A DNA stretch of 54,598 bases from Paludibacter jiangxiensis (GCA_945870155.1 CAMBSB010000016.1:1-54598), one strand, 5' to 3'; counted from the first letter of the stretch, positions 9,705-18,189 are shown. Notes: generated by a model not told the origin, from the sequence alone. Numbers and translations are program-made.

Positions 9705-11240
9705 TTATTTTTCAGCGTTTGTGAAAAACCGATTCCAACGAATCTTACCGCTAAACCAACCTTTGTCTTTATTCAATGACAACCATACCATCACTGGTCG
9801 CCCAACAATATGGTCTTCTGGAACAAAACCCCAATAACGCGAGTCGGCTGAATTATGTCGATTGTCTCCCATCATCCAATAATAATTCATTTTAAACTGA
9901 TATGTAGTCGCTGGTTTGTTATTAATGTAAAATACTCCTTTTCTTACTTCAAGTTTATTGTGTTCGTAAACACGGATTATTCTTTCGTAAATCGGAAAGT
10001 TGTAATTGTTCAAAGCTAAACGCATTCCTCGTTTAGGAATCCAGATTGAACCATAATTGTCACGTGTCCAAGTTTTGTTACCGCCTAAAGGGAAAACCTC
10101 GATATTCGGGCAAATAACAGATAGTGTGAAACCATTTCTTTTGATAATTGACAAACTCTGATCTACTATTGCTTGACATGAAGTGTTTTCTTGTTCAATC
10201 TTTAATTGTATTACACCAGTCAGACTAAGCAATTTTTGATAACTATCCTGAGTTAATGGAAAATGATAAACAGGTAATTCAAGACTGAAGTTTAATGACT
10301 TTAATTGTTCTGCACTTTGTGTATTATCTAATATCATTCTGTCTTCTTGGCTCACGCCAAGTTTATCCAATACTTCGTTATTCAGTAGAGTTCCATCTGT
10401 CTGAATATAATAGTTGAACTGTATTCCGGGAATTTTTTCCTGTTTCAGTCCGTTTACATATACCTGATTATCTTTAATAGTCAGCCAGTCACCTGCAATA
10501 GCTACACAACGTTTTACATAGTTTTCACGACGGTCAACTGGTCGATAAACAATTTCTCCGTAGTCTCTTGTATTTGATTTTACAATCTCACGACCATATT
10601 GGTAACAAAGTTCAGCAGTAGGTTTTACTGTGGGCATCTGACTTCTCATAAAAGCAAATCCTTCTTCATAGCAACTTGTGTAATAATCAGGATTCTGACG
10701 ATTCACAGCCACAGTATCTCCTGTCGGAAAATTGAATACCACAATGTCATTGCGTTTTATTTCGTCGAAACCTTTCAAGCGTTTGTAATCCCATTGTGGA
10801 TTTTCAAAAAAAGATTTGCAATTGAGCATCGGGAAAGTGTGTTGAACCAGTGGAAACGATAATGGAGTGTTTGGTACACGAGGGCCATAACTAGCCTTAC
10901 TTACAAACAAGAAATCGCCTACTAACAAAGTTTTTTCGAGCGAAGAACTTGGTATTTGGTAATTCTGAAACAGAAAAGTATTGATGAAATATACTGCTAC
11001 CAAAGCGAAAACAATCGCATCTACCCAACCCATAATAGTTAATACATACTTGTTTTTTGACGACTTCCACCAAGTCCAAGGAATGTAATGAGTAATGAAA
11101 GCGTCAACTATTAAAGGCAAACCCAAAAGCCACCAATAATTTCCAACCCACTTTATAAATAATATATATAATAAACACCAAAATATCGATTTTACCAAAT
11201 CCTGCTTGTTAACATTTAAGCTAATATTCATTTTTCTCAT
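9705..11240 (-). CDS. lepB: Signal peptidase I, large Bacteroidota form
   Basis: An inner-membrane serine protease that removes Sec signal peptides. It is about 511 aa from ATG 11240; TTG at 11246 is possible but less likely. Two N-terminal membrane stretches (about 20-55 and 68-92) precede the catalytic Ser motif YQIPSSSLEKTLLVGDFL near residue 100, the general-base Lys in ENYVKRCVAIAGD, and the conserved C-terminal box MMGDNRHNSADSRYWGFVP. A long insert of about 200 residues between Lys and the C-terminal box is usual for Bacteroidota LepB. It lies just downstream of a GG-leader precursor and upstream of a thioredoxin gene. It may be the housekeeping enzyme or a locus-specific copy; the window cannot decide. 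Confidence 0.93.
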   Translation of the reverse strand: MRKMNISLNVNKQDLVKSIFWCLLYILFIKWVGNYWWLLGLPLIVDAFITHYIPWTWWKSSKNKYVLTIMGWVDAIVFALVAVYFINTFLFQNYQIPSSSLEKTLLVGDFLFVSKASYGPRVPNTPLSFPLVQHTFPMLNCKSFFENPQWDYKRLKGFDEIKRNDIVVFNFPTGDTVAVNRQNPDYYTSCYEEGFAFMRSQMPTVKPTAELCYQYGREIVKSNTRDYGEIVYRPVDRRENYVKRCVAIAGDWLTIKDNQVYVNGLKQEKIPGIQFNYYIQTDGTLLNNEVLDKLGVSQEDRMILDNTQSAEQLKSLNFSLELPVYHFPLTQDSYQKLLSLTGVIQLKIEQENTSCQAIVDQSLSIIKRNGFTLSVICPNIEVFPLGGNKTWTRDNYGSIWIPKRGMRLALNNYNFPIYERIIRVYEHNKLEVRKGVFYINNKPATTYQFKMNYYWMMGDNRHNSADSRYWGFVPEDHIVGRPVMVWLSLNKDKGWFSGKIRWNRFFTNAEK

Positions 11241-11321
11241 ATGCAAAATATGTTGTTTTTGTTTTTTACAATTTAACCAAAGAAGTCAATTTTAATAGAC
11301 ATCTTTGGAAATTTTAAATTA

Positions 11322-11474
11322 TCAATAATTCATGCCAAATTTACCAGACACACAAGTATTGCAAAGTGAAACTTGTGGAAACGTAAAACAATCACTATTT
11401 GAATTACATGATTTAATACATTTATCATAACTACCACTTCCAACTAAAATGTTTCTCATTTCTTTACGACTCAT
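11322..11474 (-). CDS. Cys-rich GG-leader-type precursor peptide (peptide B), leader truncated
   Basis: A 50-aa ORF starting ATG 11474. It begins MSRKEMRNILVG, the C-terminal half of a Bacteroidota GG-type leader, followed by a core with five cysteines in the spacing C-x3-C-x5-C-x8-C-x2-C (SGSYDKCIKSC, SDCF, SLCNTC). A 7-codon ORF (11471-11494, MKTLKEK) lies immediately upstream, and its TGA overlaps this ATG. Comparison with the paralogous leader at 13374 shows that 22 bp are missing after MKTLK, which splits the leader into two frames. The peptide may still be made by coupled re-initiation, but the leader would be short. The core probably forms disulfides and is exported by the C39 transporter at 157-2349. 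Leader family by similarity; product unknown. Confidence 0.55.
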   Translation of the reverse strand: MSRKEMRNILVGSGSYDKCIKSCNSNSDCFTFPQVSLCNTCVSGKFGMNY

Positions 11475-11491
11475 TTTTCCTTTAATGTTTT

Positions 11492-11595
11492 CATAAATTA
11501 TATTTTATTGATTATAAAGTAATAGCGGCAAATTTCTTTTTTTATTTATTAATATCAAATGGCAACTATACCTTCCGTGCACTATACTTTTAATT
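11492..11595 (-). repeat. Conserved 5' leader region, copy 1
   Basis: The roughly 100 bp upstream of the MKTLK start closely match (about 80% by eye) the sequence upstream of the second precursor at 13372-13475. Shared blocks are the TCATAAATTATATTTT end, an ATAAAG-AATAGC-GCAAAT block and the distal block CCTTCCGTGCACT. Such conservation of a non-coding 5' region suggests a shared promoter or leader transcript controlling the two precursors. I find only an imperfect TAnTTTG-like box (CAAATT on the plus strand), so the start point is uncertain. Confidence 0.55.
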
Positions 11596-11739
11596 GTATA
11601 AATGACGATTATTTTAAAATGAAAATTATGTAAATCGTCTATATTATAAGTCCCATGTAGTTGATATACATTAATATAGTTGGTTTTAGTAAATTTATTT
11701 CTTTCTAATAACACCAATTGTTCATCGTTTATATTAGTT

Positions 11740-13044
11740 TTAGTTCATTTCATTTAAATATCTTTCTATTACACTTATAAATTTTGCATCTGACGGATGT
11801 AGTAAATTTGCATCAAGAATTTGACCATTTTGATCCAGCAAAATAAAACGTGGTATAGTCGTTATATTAAGTTTACTCAAAATATTTTCATCTTTTATTT
11901 CACTGAGTAAAAAACTATTTGTTGAATTAAAAATATCAGATTTCATTTTAGTTGATTTCAACCAATCAGTTTTACTCTTATCTATTGAAACGAAAATGTA
12001 TTTTACTTGAGGATAAGAATTTATCATTCTCTTTGCATATGGTAGTTCCTCTAAACAAGGTTTGCACCAAGAAGCCCAAAAATCTATTACCGCTAATTTA
12101 CAACCACTTTCTTTTATTATTCTCTTAAGGTATATAGAATTGACTTTTTGATCGAAATCTTTTTTTATTTCATCGATAAATTCTTTATTTTTACAATTCG
12201 TATAAAAAAGATTTAATGTATTGTTATTTATCTTTTGATGTGATAGCAGAACATTATTTTTTATGCTATTATATAATAGATAATCAATAATATCTTGATT
12301 CTTAAAATTGATTCTGACAAAATTTAAATAACTATAAATATTATCAGTTCTAAAACCAGCCATTTTCATTTTTATATAACTATAAGCTGTTAAAACTCTA
12401 CGATACTCTGCAATATTTAATAAATCGCCGGTGCTCGAGAAACTTTTCTCTAATACTTTAAACCCATCATTTTGATTTTGTTGATTATGAATTTTATTTT
12501 CTACTGTTAAACACCATAATAGCAAATTAAATTGACTATAAAATTCTTTTGAAATAAGCTTTTTGGAAAAATATTCATTAAGCATTTTTTTTTCGTTTGA
12601 ATAGTTATCATCAAATGAAGCTGATTTTGATTTAGACTCATTTCTTAACTTTCTTATGAAATTAGGCTCAAGCGAGCCATATTTAACAAAGCATTCATTA
12701 ATAAATTCAGATTCATATTTTCTTATTGAATTTGTTTCACAAGAATAATCAATCAACCCCTTTTTGTTAATATTTAGATTAATTATTTCATTAGGTTTTG
12801 CAAAAATTACGGTACGTCTATTAATATCAACACATTGAATAAATTGAGATTTTGGCGTTTTTATATTTATAATTGCATTATTTAAACTAAGAACTGATAT
12901 AGACTTACCATGTTCAGAATACAAATATGTAAAACTAATTGCGTCATTATTTTTACTATCATACTTCAAAGTTATTTGCTGTGATTGTATTGAATTAAAT
13001 GAAAAAATGAAAATGCATATAAAGAGAAATCTTGTTGTATTCAT
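11740..13044 (-). CDS. TlpA-like thiol-disulfide oxidoreductase, exported
   Basis: 434 aa when started at ATG 13044, which gives the signal peptide MNTTRFLFICIFIFSFNSIQ; the longer open frame to 13164 covers the tail of a precursor peptide and is not the real start. The C-terminal 140 residues form a TlpA/AhpC-TSA thioredoxin domain with DFWASWCKPCLEELPYAKRM and cis-Pro TTIPRFILLDQNG. The N-terminal 280 residues are a poorly conserved helical or beta region like that in other Bacteroidota TlpA-like proteins (DUF4369-type). It is paired with the precursor peptide immediately upstream and is paralogous in layout to the gene at 13502-14656. It probably acts in the periplasm on disulfides, plausibly those of the Cys-containing peptides. 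Confidence 0.85.
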   Translation of the reverse strand: MNTTRFLFICIFIFSFNSIQSQQITLKYDSKNNDAISFTYLYSEHGKSISVLSLNNAIINIKTPKSQFIQCVDINRRTVIFAKPNEIINLNINKKGLIDYSCETNSIRKYESEFINECFVKYGSLEPNFIRKLRNESKSKSASFDDNYSNEKKMLNEYFSKKLISKEFYSQFNLLLWCLTVENKIHNQQNQNDGFKVLEKSFSSTGDLLNIAEYRRVLTAYSYIKMKMAGFRTDNIYSYLNFVRINFKNQDIIDYLLYNSIKNNVLLSHQKINNNTLNLFYTNCKNKEFIDEIKKDFDQKVNSIYLKRIIKESGCKLAVIDFWASWCKPCLEELPYAKRMINSYPQVKYIFVSIDKSKTDWLKSTKMKSDIFNSTNSFLLSEIKDENILSKLNITTIPRFILLDQNGQILDANLLHPSDAKFISVIERYLNEMN

Positions 13045-13096
13045 AGTGTATTTGATTGTTAAATGAGTGTACAATAATTTTGTACACTCATTAGAT

Positions 13097-13374
13097 TTAA
13101 CATGATGCACAACACCAAAAGCCTCTAGCTGCCCCTCTATTCCTATTTGAGTCGCAAATGCCATGGCCGCGCTTTGAATATAGCTTTAACCCCAATAATA
13201 AGTCCCTCCACCAAATTCCGGTTTAAAAATACTTTTGACACAACAATTACCACCGCCACCGCCTTGCGAATCAGGTGCCTCTTATTGATTTTCATCTCCT
13301 GCCATAATGTTTCTCATTTCTTTTCTAGTCATTTTTCCTTGAATATTTTCAATGCTTATTTTTAATGTTTTCAT
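13097..13374 (-). pseudogene. GG-leader precursor peptide (peptide A) with in-frame stop and shifted Cys-rich tail
   Basis: ATG 13374 encodes the leader MKTLKISIENIQGKMTRKEM then RNIMAG, a typical Bacteroidota GG-type leader (compare TIGR04149 natural-product precursors). After DENQ a TAA stop occurs (13282-13284). The same frame then continues with EAPDSQGGGGGNCCVKSIFK and a Gly/aromatic end to a second TAA at 13186-13188. In another frame, ending at 13097, lies a tail with GHGICDSNRNRGAARGFWCC and ASC. This looks like a precursor whose core has been broken by a nonsense change and probably a frameshift. Alternatively the 30-aa form is the product, although it would have almost no core. The leader reading is strong; the decay scenario is inferred. 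Confidence 0.55.
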
Positions 13375-13475
13375 AAATTATATTTTGATTGTTTATAAAG
13401 CAATAGCTGCAAATTACTTCGATTAAATTATAAATATCCAATGGCAACCACACCTTCCGTGCACTGAACTTAACA
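13372..13475 (-). repeat. Conserved 5' leader region, copy 2
   Basis: Paralogue of the leader region at 11492-11595, including the GGCAACnAnACCTTCCGTGC-type block at 13443-13465 and the GCAAAT block. Together with the MKTLK leader and a following TlpA-like gene it forms a repeated module: 5' region, precursor, thioredoxin or processing gene. Confidence 0.5.
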
Positions 13476-13501
13476 ATAGAAGTATATTAGATTTTAGTAT
13501 T

Positions 13502-14656
13502 TTACTCAACTTTAATCAAGTTCATTAGCAAGTTTTGTAATTTCACTATATTAGTATCTTGTTCTTGTTCTTTATTATAAATCACTTTTCCCGATGGATC
13601 AATTAAAATATATTGTGGAATTGGACCTACAGCATAGTTTTTTACTATTTCCTGATTTCCAAATACATGTACAAAAGATGTGTTTGTCTTTTTTAATGCT
13701 CTTGAAAAACTTGCAAACTCTGTATCGAGTGAAATTGATATAATTTCAAGTTTATTTTCAGGATACTTTTCCCTTAATTCTTGTATCTTAGGTGTTAGTT
13801 GTAAACATGGCAAACACCACGAAGCCCAGAAATCAAGTAAAATGTATTTTCCTTTTAAATTGCTTGATGAATACTCTTTTTTATTTATATCTAACACCTT
13901 AAAGCTTGGCGACTCACTTCCTTTCTTAGAATTTATTTGGCTTTTTAGGGCATTTTCAACATTAAAACCTAATTGTGTTAACTTTAGACTATTTGGAAAA
14001 GTATTTCTGAAGAACTCAAGCTTTTCTTTTGCACTTATTGAATTGCGTACCAGTACAACATAATTAAAATAATAATATAAAAAGTAATAATCATTGGGGT
14101 GTATACTTATCATTTTAAGATCTACTAATGCCAAACTGTCAACCATTGTCTGAAATATTTCTCTTTTTTGAGGTTGTATCTCAAAACTATCAATATTTTG
14201 ATATAGAAACCTGTCAATTTGTAAACGAGCTTGTTGAATATCAACATCAACTTTCTTTTTATATAAATCATAGTGAGATATTGCATTTACAGTATTGGAT
14301 TCGGTAATAGGGTTATCCAAAGATTTCAATTTTGGATTAAAATTGATTTTTGCAGGCTTTTCAGATATCCAAAATTTGTAACCTTTTACAAAACCTTTAT
14401 CATTTTCTCTCCAATAATAAAACGAGATAGTTGCATAACGATCAAAAAATGAATCAGTTAAAATCCATTTATTATTTTTTATCACAGGCGTGATGTGCTT
14501 ATCTAACTTTCCATTATCAAAATATACCGAAAGTCTCTCTAAGTTAATACCTTCAGGAAAACACACTTCTAAATTTATGTTTTTCCCAAATAAAGAATTT
14601 ACAACACCCCAAATCAAAAGCAATAAAAAAATCTTATTTTTTATAGTTTTATTCAT
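13502..14656 (-). CDS. TlpA-like thiol-disulfide oxidoreductase, exported
   Basis: 384 aa from ATG 14656, the start that places the signal peptide (NKTIKNKIFLLLLIWGVV) at the N-terminus; the frame stays open to 14722. The N-terminal 240 residues resemble the DUF4369-type region of Bacteroidota TlpA proteins. The C-terminal domain has LDFWASWCLPCLQLTPKIQ and the cis-Pro motif GPIPQYILIDPSGK. It is the most upstream gene of the peptide locus and sits immediately before the peptide A leader region. It should be a periplasmic disulfide reductase or isomerase. It shares only the general fold with the 11740-13044 protein. Confidence 0.87.
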   Translation of the reverse strand: MNKTIKNKIFLLLLIWGVVNSLFGKNINLEVCFPEGINLERLSVYFDNGKLDKHITPVIKNNKWILTDSFFDRYATISFYYWRENDKGFVKGYKFWISEKPAKINFNPKLKSLDNPITESNTVNAISHYDLYKKKVDVDIQQARLQIDRFLYQNIDSFEIQPQKREIFQTMVDSLALVDLKMISIHPNDYYFLYYYFNYVVLVRNSISAKEKLEFFRNTFPNSLKLTQLGFNVENALKSQINSKKGSESPSFKVLDINKKEYSSSNLKGKYILLDFWASWCLPCLQLTPKIQELREKYPENKLEIISISLDTEFASFSRALKKTNTSFVHVFGNQEIVKNYAVGPIPQYILIDPSGKVIYNKEQEQDTNIVKLQNLLMNLIKVE

Positions 14657-14775
14657 AATCATTTTATAAAGAGGAATATCCAAATTTGTAATCTTAGCTT
14701 CGGCGAATCGTTCTATGTTCACAGTAGAGTATTAAATTCATTACCAAATTTTCGGCAAAGCGTCACTTGGCTGTT

Positions 14776-14808
14776 GCACAACCCCACCAACTACGCTAAG
14801 CCAATCAA
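14776..14808. repeat. Second copy of a ~31-bp intergenic repeat
   Basis: The segment with core ACAACCCCACCAACT, then GCTA and CCAAT, matches 9666-9696 with a few differences and lies 8 bp from the 3' end of the next minus-strand gene. The upstream TAAATTCATTACCA stretch (14730) resembles 7716-7730. It appears to be a scrap of a dispersed repeat family. Confidence 0.4.
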
Positions 14809-14815
14809 CGGTACG

Positions 14816-15727
14816 TTAAATTTTCATTATTTTCGTGTTGTTTGTAATTCCTTTGTCGTCTTGTATTAAAATGAAATACATTCCATTAGGATAAGACGAA
14901 ATGTCTAAATTGGTTTCTTTTTGGAAATTACCAGTTTTAATTAATCTCCCTAAATTGTCTAGTAGGCAAATTTTATAATTTATATTGTCGTAACAGCTAA
15001 TTTTAATCACCCCTTTAGTTGGGTTAGGACCTAAATCGACCTTTAACTGCTTGTCTTTAATGCTTTTAATACTTGTCCATTTGTATGTATAAGTGCAAGA
15101 GTCCGCAATCCCAGTTGAATAATAGCCAAATACGGAGTCTTCATAACAACGTAGTCCTCCTGAATAATTAAAGTCACACGCACCTGACCAATAGGGATAT
15201 AAATTAAAAAGATATGTAAAATCTCCTATAGGATAAATTATTTTGGAAGAATAGTGAGACCCATAAGCAGAATAACTTGTATGGTACGATACATTCAATA
15301 CTTTGAGTGTTTTGTTTAGTATTTTTGTTGTGGTTATGGAGTCAACAACAACTTTAATTGTGTCAGGGTTAGAAAGCTCATGTTTAATAAGTATTGTCCA
15401 GAAACCGCTTGTTGCAACTTTAAAATCATAGAGTTTTTGGAACTTGTCGAAATCTTTATCCCAAAAATACACGGCACTGTCCTGCGAATACACTATTTCA
15501 GTTTCATCTTTTCTGTTGCTGCACTGCAACACTTTTGATTTACGCAATAGTTTGCAGTTTTTCCCCTGTACCAGTGTGTCTTTCACCGATTCTATTTTCA
15601 GGTAAGCTTTATCACCAGTGCTTGCAAAGTTTTCGGTATAATACCATTTGGCTCCAATTGGTGCGAAGTCTTGTGCCATAAGCTGAAATGTCACAACAAT
15701 CATAAATGTAATAATTAAAGTTTTCAT
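14816..15727 (-). CDS. Secreted protein with T9SS type A C-terminal sorting domain
   Basis: 303 aa with a signal peptide (MKTLIITFMIVVTFQLMAQ). The body (FAPIGAKWYYTENFASTGDK...) is typical of unnamed Bacteroidota extracellular proteins. The last 75 residues are a Por/T9SS sorting domain: VDLGPNPTKGVIKISCYD, then LDNLGRLIKTG and SSYPNGMYFILIQDDKG. It is expected to cross the outer membrane by type IX secretion and be released or anchored. The body function is not recognised. It lies in a run of minus-strand surface-protein genes. Confidence 0.8.
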   Translation of the reverse strand: MKTLIITFMIVVTFQLMAQDFAPIGAKWYYTENFASTGDKAYLKIESVKDTLVQGKNCKLLRKSKVLQCSNRKDETEIVYSQDSAVYFWDKDFDKFQKLYDFKVATSGFWTILIKHELSNPDTIKVVVDSITTTKILNKTLKVLNVSYHTSYSAYGSHYSSKIIYPIGDFTYLFNLYPYWSGACDFNYSGGLRCYEDSVFGYYSTGIADSCTYTYKWTSIKSIKDKQLKVDLGPNPTKGVIKISCYDNINYKICLLDNLGRLIKTGNFQKETNLDISSYPNGMYFILIQDDKGITNNTKIMKI

Positions 15728-15783
15728 GTTTTTTTCTTTATAACCCCTAACGTCAAATGAATTTCTTACTATCTTGTCGATTA

Positions 15784-16362
15784 TTATTTTACACCAATTA
15801 ATTCAAATCTCGTACTATCTTTCATTATTAGTTGAACTAAGCCATATTCTTTGTTGTAAACAAAATTTTGAATTCCATTTTTATTTGAATAGGGAGATAC
15901 ATTTGAGTCATAAATATAGCAATTAGTATAATCTATATTTAGGATTGTTCTATTATTTATTAATTCTGATTTTTTTATGTAAAGACCAAAAATTTGATCA
16001 GATTTGTAATAATAAATACTATTTCTATCTAATAATGTAATCCCTAGCTCTATTACATTAGTTTTGCCAGATACACTCAGCCATACATGGTAAATTGAAT
16101 GGGGCAGGTAGAATCTTGAACCTCCATAATCATCAGTGACAGACCTGAATCCGTAAACATAATCAATAGATCCTCCCGAAAAATAGCTATCAACACTGAC
16201 TTTACAAGTATCAGTCTGATTGTATAGGTAGATTAGAGTGTCGTATTTGTTTAATATGTATTCAGCATTATCTTGACTCAAATCGTCTATTCCAAATATA
16301 CAAGAAGATAAAATAAATACGAGTCCTAAGAAAATTAAAAGTTTTATAATTCGTGTTTTCAT
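15784..16362 (-). CDS. Hypothetical lipoprotein
   Basis: 192 aa with a lipoprotein signal (MKTRIIKLLIFLGLVFILSS-C, lipobox near residue 21), so membrane-anchored in the periplasm or on the surface. The mature part is rich in Tyr, Asn and Ser and shows no domain I recognise. It sits 56 bp upstream of the T9SS protein gene in the same orientation and may be cotranscribed with it. Confidence 0.6.
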   Translation of the reverse strand: MKTRIIKLLIFLGLVFILSSCIFGIDDLSQDNAEYILNKYDTLIYLYNQTDTCKVSVDSYFSGGSIDYVYGFRSVTDDYGGSRFYLPHSIYHVWLSVSGKTNVIELGITLLDRNSIYYYKSDQIFGLYIKKSELINNRTILNIDYTNCYIYDSNVSPYSNKNGIQNFVYNKEYGLVQLIMKDSTRFELIGVK

Positions 16363-16699
16363 TTTGATTTAAAAGTTAATCGTTAAAAGATACCCCTGTC
16401 CTCCCGGATATAAATTCATTCTTTTGTAGGATAAAACGGGACGCTGTTGTTGGGAACCAACGGTCAGCGTAGCTAATTATTTCCCGCTCGGCTCTGCCGC
16501 TTGGCTTGCCAAGACTCCCAAATCTTGTATTCTTTCCCGAAAGTTATCGGGATTGTAATGCGTTCTTATAACAAATTTGTTTATCGGATTAAAAACCTGC
16601 TTACGGTAGGTAGGTCCTTATAGTACAAAGCCTACCATTTGTACATTTAATCAATTACATATGCGGCTGGACAGGGGATGGATAGTTTACTTTATATTT
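16363..16699. other. 337-bp intergenic region occupied by a TIR element
   Basis: There is no gene. Almost the whole gap is the repeat element at 16393-16677 described separately. Confidence 0.6.
16393..16677. mobile_element. Non-coding element with terminal inverted repeats, copy 1 (MITE-like)
   Basis: 285 bp bounded by CCCCTGTCCTCCCGGATAT at the left and its imperfect inverse (GGACAGGGG end) at the right: 16 of 19 bases pair, the outer 9 perfectly. No ORF inside. The first ~65 bp and last ~45 bp closely match the element at 23367-23606, while the interior differs. Shared ends and a variable middle suggest a non-autonomous mobile or hairpin repeat. No clear target-site duplication was seen. 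Confidence 0.6.
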
Positions 16700-17971
16700 T
16701 TATTGCCGTATCCATTTAATATTAGTAAAAGTATTATTTCTGTTGTAAGCTCGAATTATATAAGTGCCCCTAGGCAAACTTGTAATATTTATAGTTTTTG
16801 CTGATTCATTGTGCCTAACGTTTTCAGAAAGTATTTTTAGTCCTGTAATGCTTAAAATTTCAACTTTCTCAACTGAAATCTCACCAAATCTAACAGTTAG
16901 GTTAGTTGAACTATTCTCAATTGATAGTTTGTTGTTTATTCTATTACTTAACCCATCGTGAATGTCAGGGATATATCTTTTCAAATGAAATAGAGAAGAA
17001 CCGGAAATCATATATTCGGTTGTATCATTCACAAAGTTCATATCTGAATGGTTATAATCAAAACTTGATAATGGGTATATCTCAAAACCTTCTGAAGAAT
17101 AAGGATCAATTTTGTTTAGATTTATTCTCTGGACAAAAATTATACATCCACTCGAACCTGTTGTACAGTCTCCCCAGAAACCATATCCAATACTATCATT
17201 TTTCATAACAAAACTTGAAACACTTATTCCTCCATAATTTGAAGGTTGTATAAATTTATTGTTATCAACATTGATGGACCAACCTCTGTATTCATTGCCG
17301 ATTAAAATACAAGCATGGTTTTGAGTTTGATTAACAGATAACAAACCAAACATTGAAATCGGATTGTTGTTTGGATTATGTACGGCAATATCTTTAAATA
17401 CCCAATTACTACCCTTATCGGAAGAAAAGAAACAGGTATGGGCATTTCCCACAATATAACCTATGTTATTCCTGAATGAAATATCATTTAGATTAGACGT
17501 GGTTGCCATGTCTTTTATTTGCCATGTAGATCCGGCATCTGTTGAGAATAGTATTTTGCCACCATCACCCACTGCCCAGATATTATCAGTTCCCGTAGCT
17601 GCTATAGCATTCAGATTTACGGTTACACCACTAGTTTGTTGTGTCCAGTTTACTCCTGCATCAGTTGTTCTCAGAATTGTTCCATTGTTTCCAACAGCAA
17701 ATCCGGTAGTGTGATTACAGAAAATAATATCGTTCAGTTGAGAGCTAACAGGATATTGTTTCGTCCAAGTCGATGTACGATTTGTTGATTTAGCGATTAA
17801 TCCATTTCTACCTACAATATAAACAGTATCCAAGCCTTGGGTACAAATTTTTTGCAACCATTCATTTTGTAAGCTGTTTACATAATCCCATTTATAAGCT
17901 GTTTGAGCTGATGCTTTAATAAAAGATACGCTAATAATGAATGTTGCGTAAAGCAATAATTTAGTTTTCAT
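16700..17971 (-). CDS. Secreted YCF48/BNR-repeat beta-propeller protein with T9SS sorting domain
   Basis: 423 aa with a signal peptide (MKTKLLLYATFIISVSFIKA). Repeats of the YCF48/BNR type run from about 30 to 200, with GxxGTILRTTDAGVNWT, GDGGKILFSTDAGSTWQ and CFFSSDKGSNWVF. The C-terminus (about 345-423) is a Por sorting domain: VEKVEILSITGLKILSE and SLPRGTYIIRAYN. It is predicted to be a secreted beta-propeller; in Bacteroidota such proteins are surface-exposed but mostly uncharacterised. It probably has its own promoter in the 510-bp gap upstream, though the best box seen (TATCTTTA, plus-strand 18037-18044) lacks a well-placed -33. Confidence 0.85.
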   Translation of the reverse strand: MKTKLLLYATFIISVSFIKASAQTAYKWDYVNSLQNEWLQKICTQGLDTVYIVGRNGLIAKSTNRTSTWTKQYPVSSQLNDIIFCNHTTGFAVGNNGTILRTTDAGVNWTQQTSGVTVNLNAIAATGTDNIWAVGDGGKILFSTDAGSTWQIKDMATTSNLNDISFRNNIGYIVGNAHTCFFSSDKGSNWVFKDIAVHNPNNNPISMFGLLSVNQTQNHACILIGNEYRGWSINVDNNKFIQPSNYGGISVSSFVMKNDSIGYGFWGDCTTGSSGCIIFVQRINLNKIDPYSSEGFEIYPLSSFDYNHSDMNFVNDTTEYMISGSSLFHLKRYIPDIHDGLSNRINNKLSIENSSTNLTVRFGEISVEKVEILSITGLKILSENVRHNESAKTINITSLPRGTYIIRAYNRNNTFTNIKWIRQ

Positions 17972-18189
17972 AATGCTGTAATTTGCTTTTTATATATCAA
18001 TTGTTTAGGAATAATTTTACTAAAGATTTAGATGCGTAAAGATAATAAATAATTTTTCAAATCCTAAGCTTTAACAAAAAAATGATGCAGAGTTTACATT
18101 TTGAAACAAAGCCCAAGGATCTAATACATGACTCCATTGTAGACGTTTTACATCAGGGTAATTCGTCAAAATAATATTTTTAATTTTAC

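Noticed and set aside
11505-11717. 70-aa minus-strand ORF
   Set aside because: It overlaps the conserved non-coding leader region of peptide B, has no recognisable domain and is biased by AT-rich sequence.
13045-13164. N-terminal extension of the TlpA-like protein
   Set aside because: The extension overlaps the Cys-rich tail of the precursor peptide and would bury the signal peptide that begins at 13044.
13147-13365. 72-aa plus-strand ORF
   Set aside because: It is antisense to the peptide A region; the minus-strand leader reading is much stronger.
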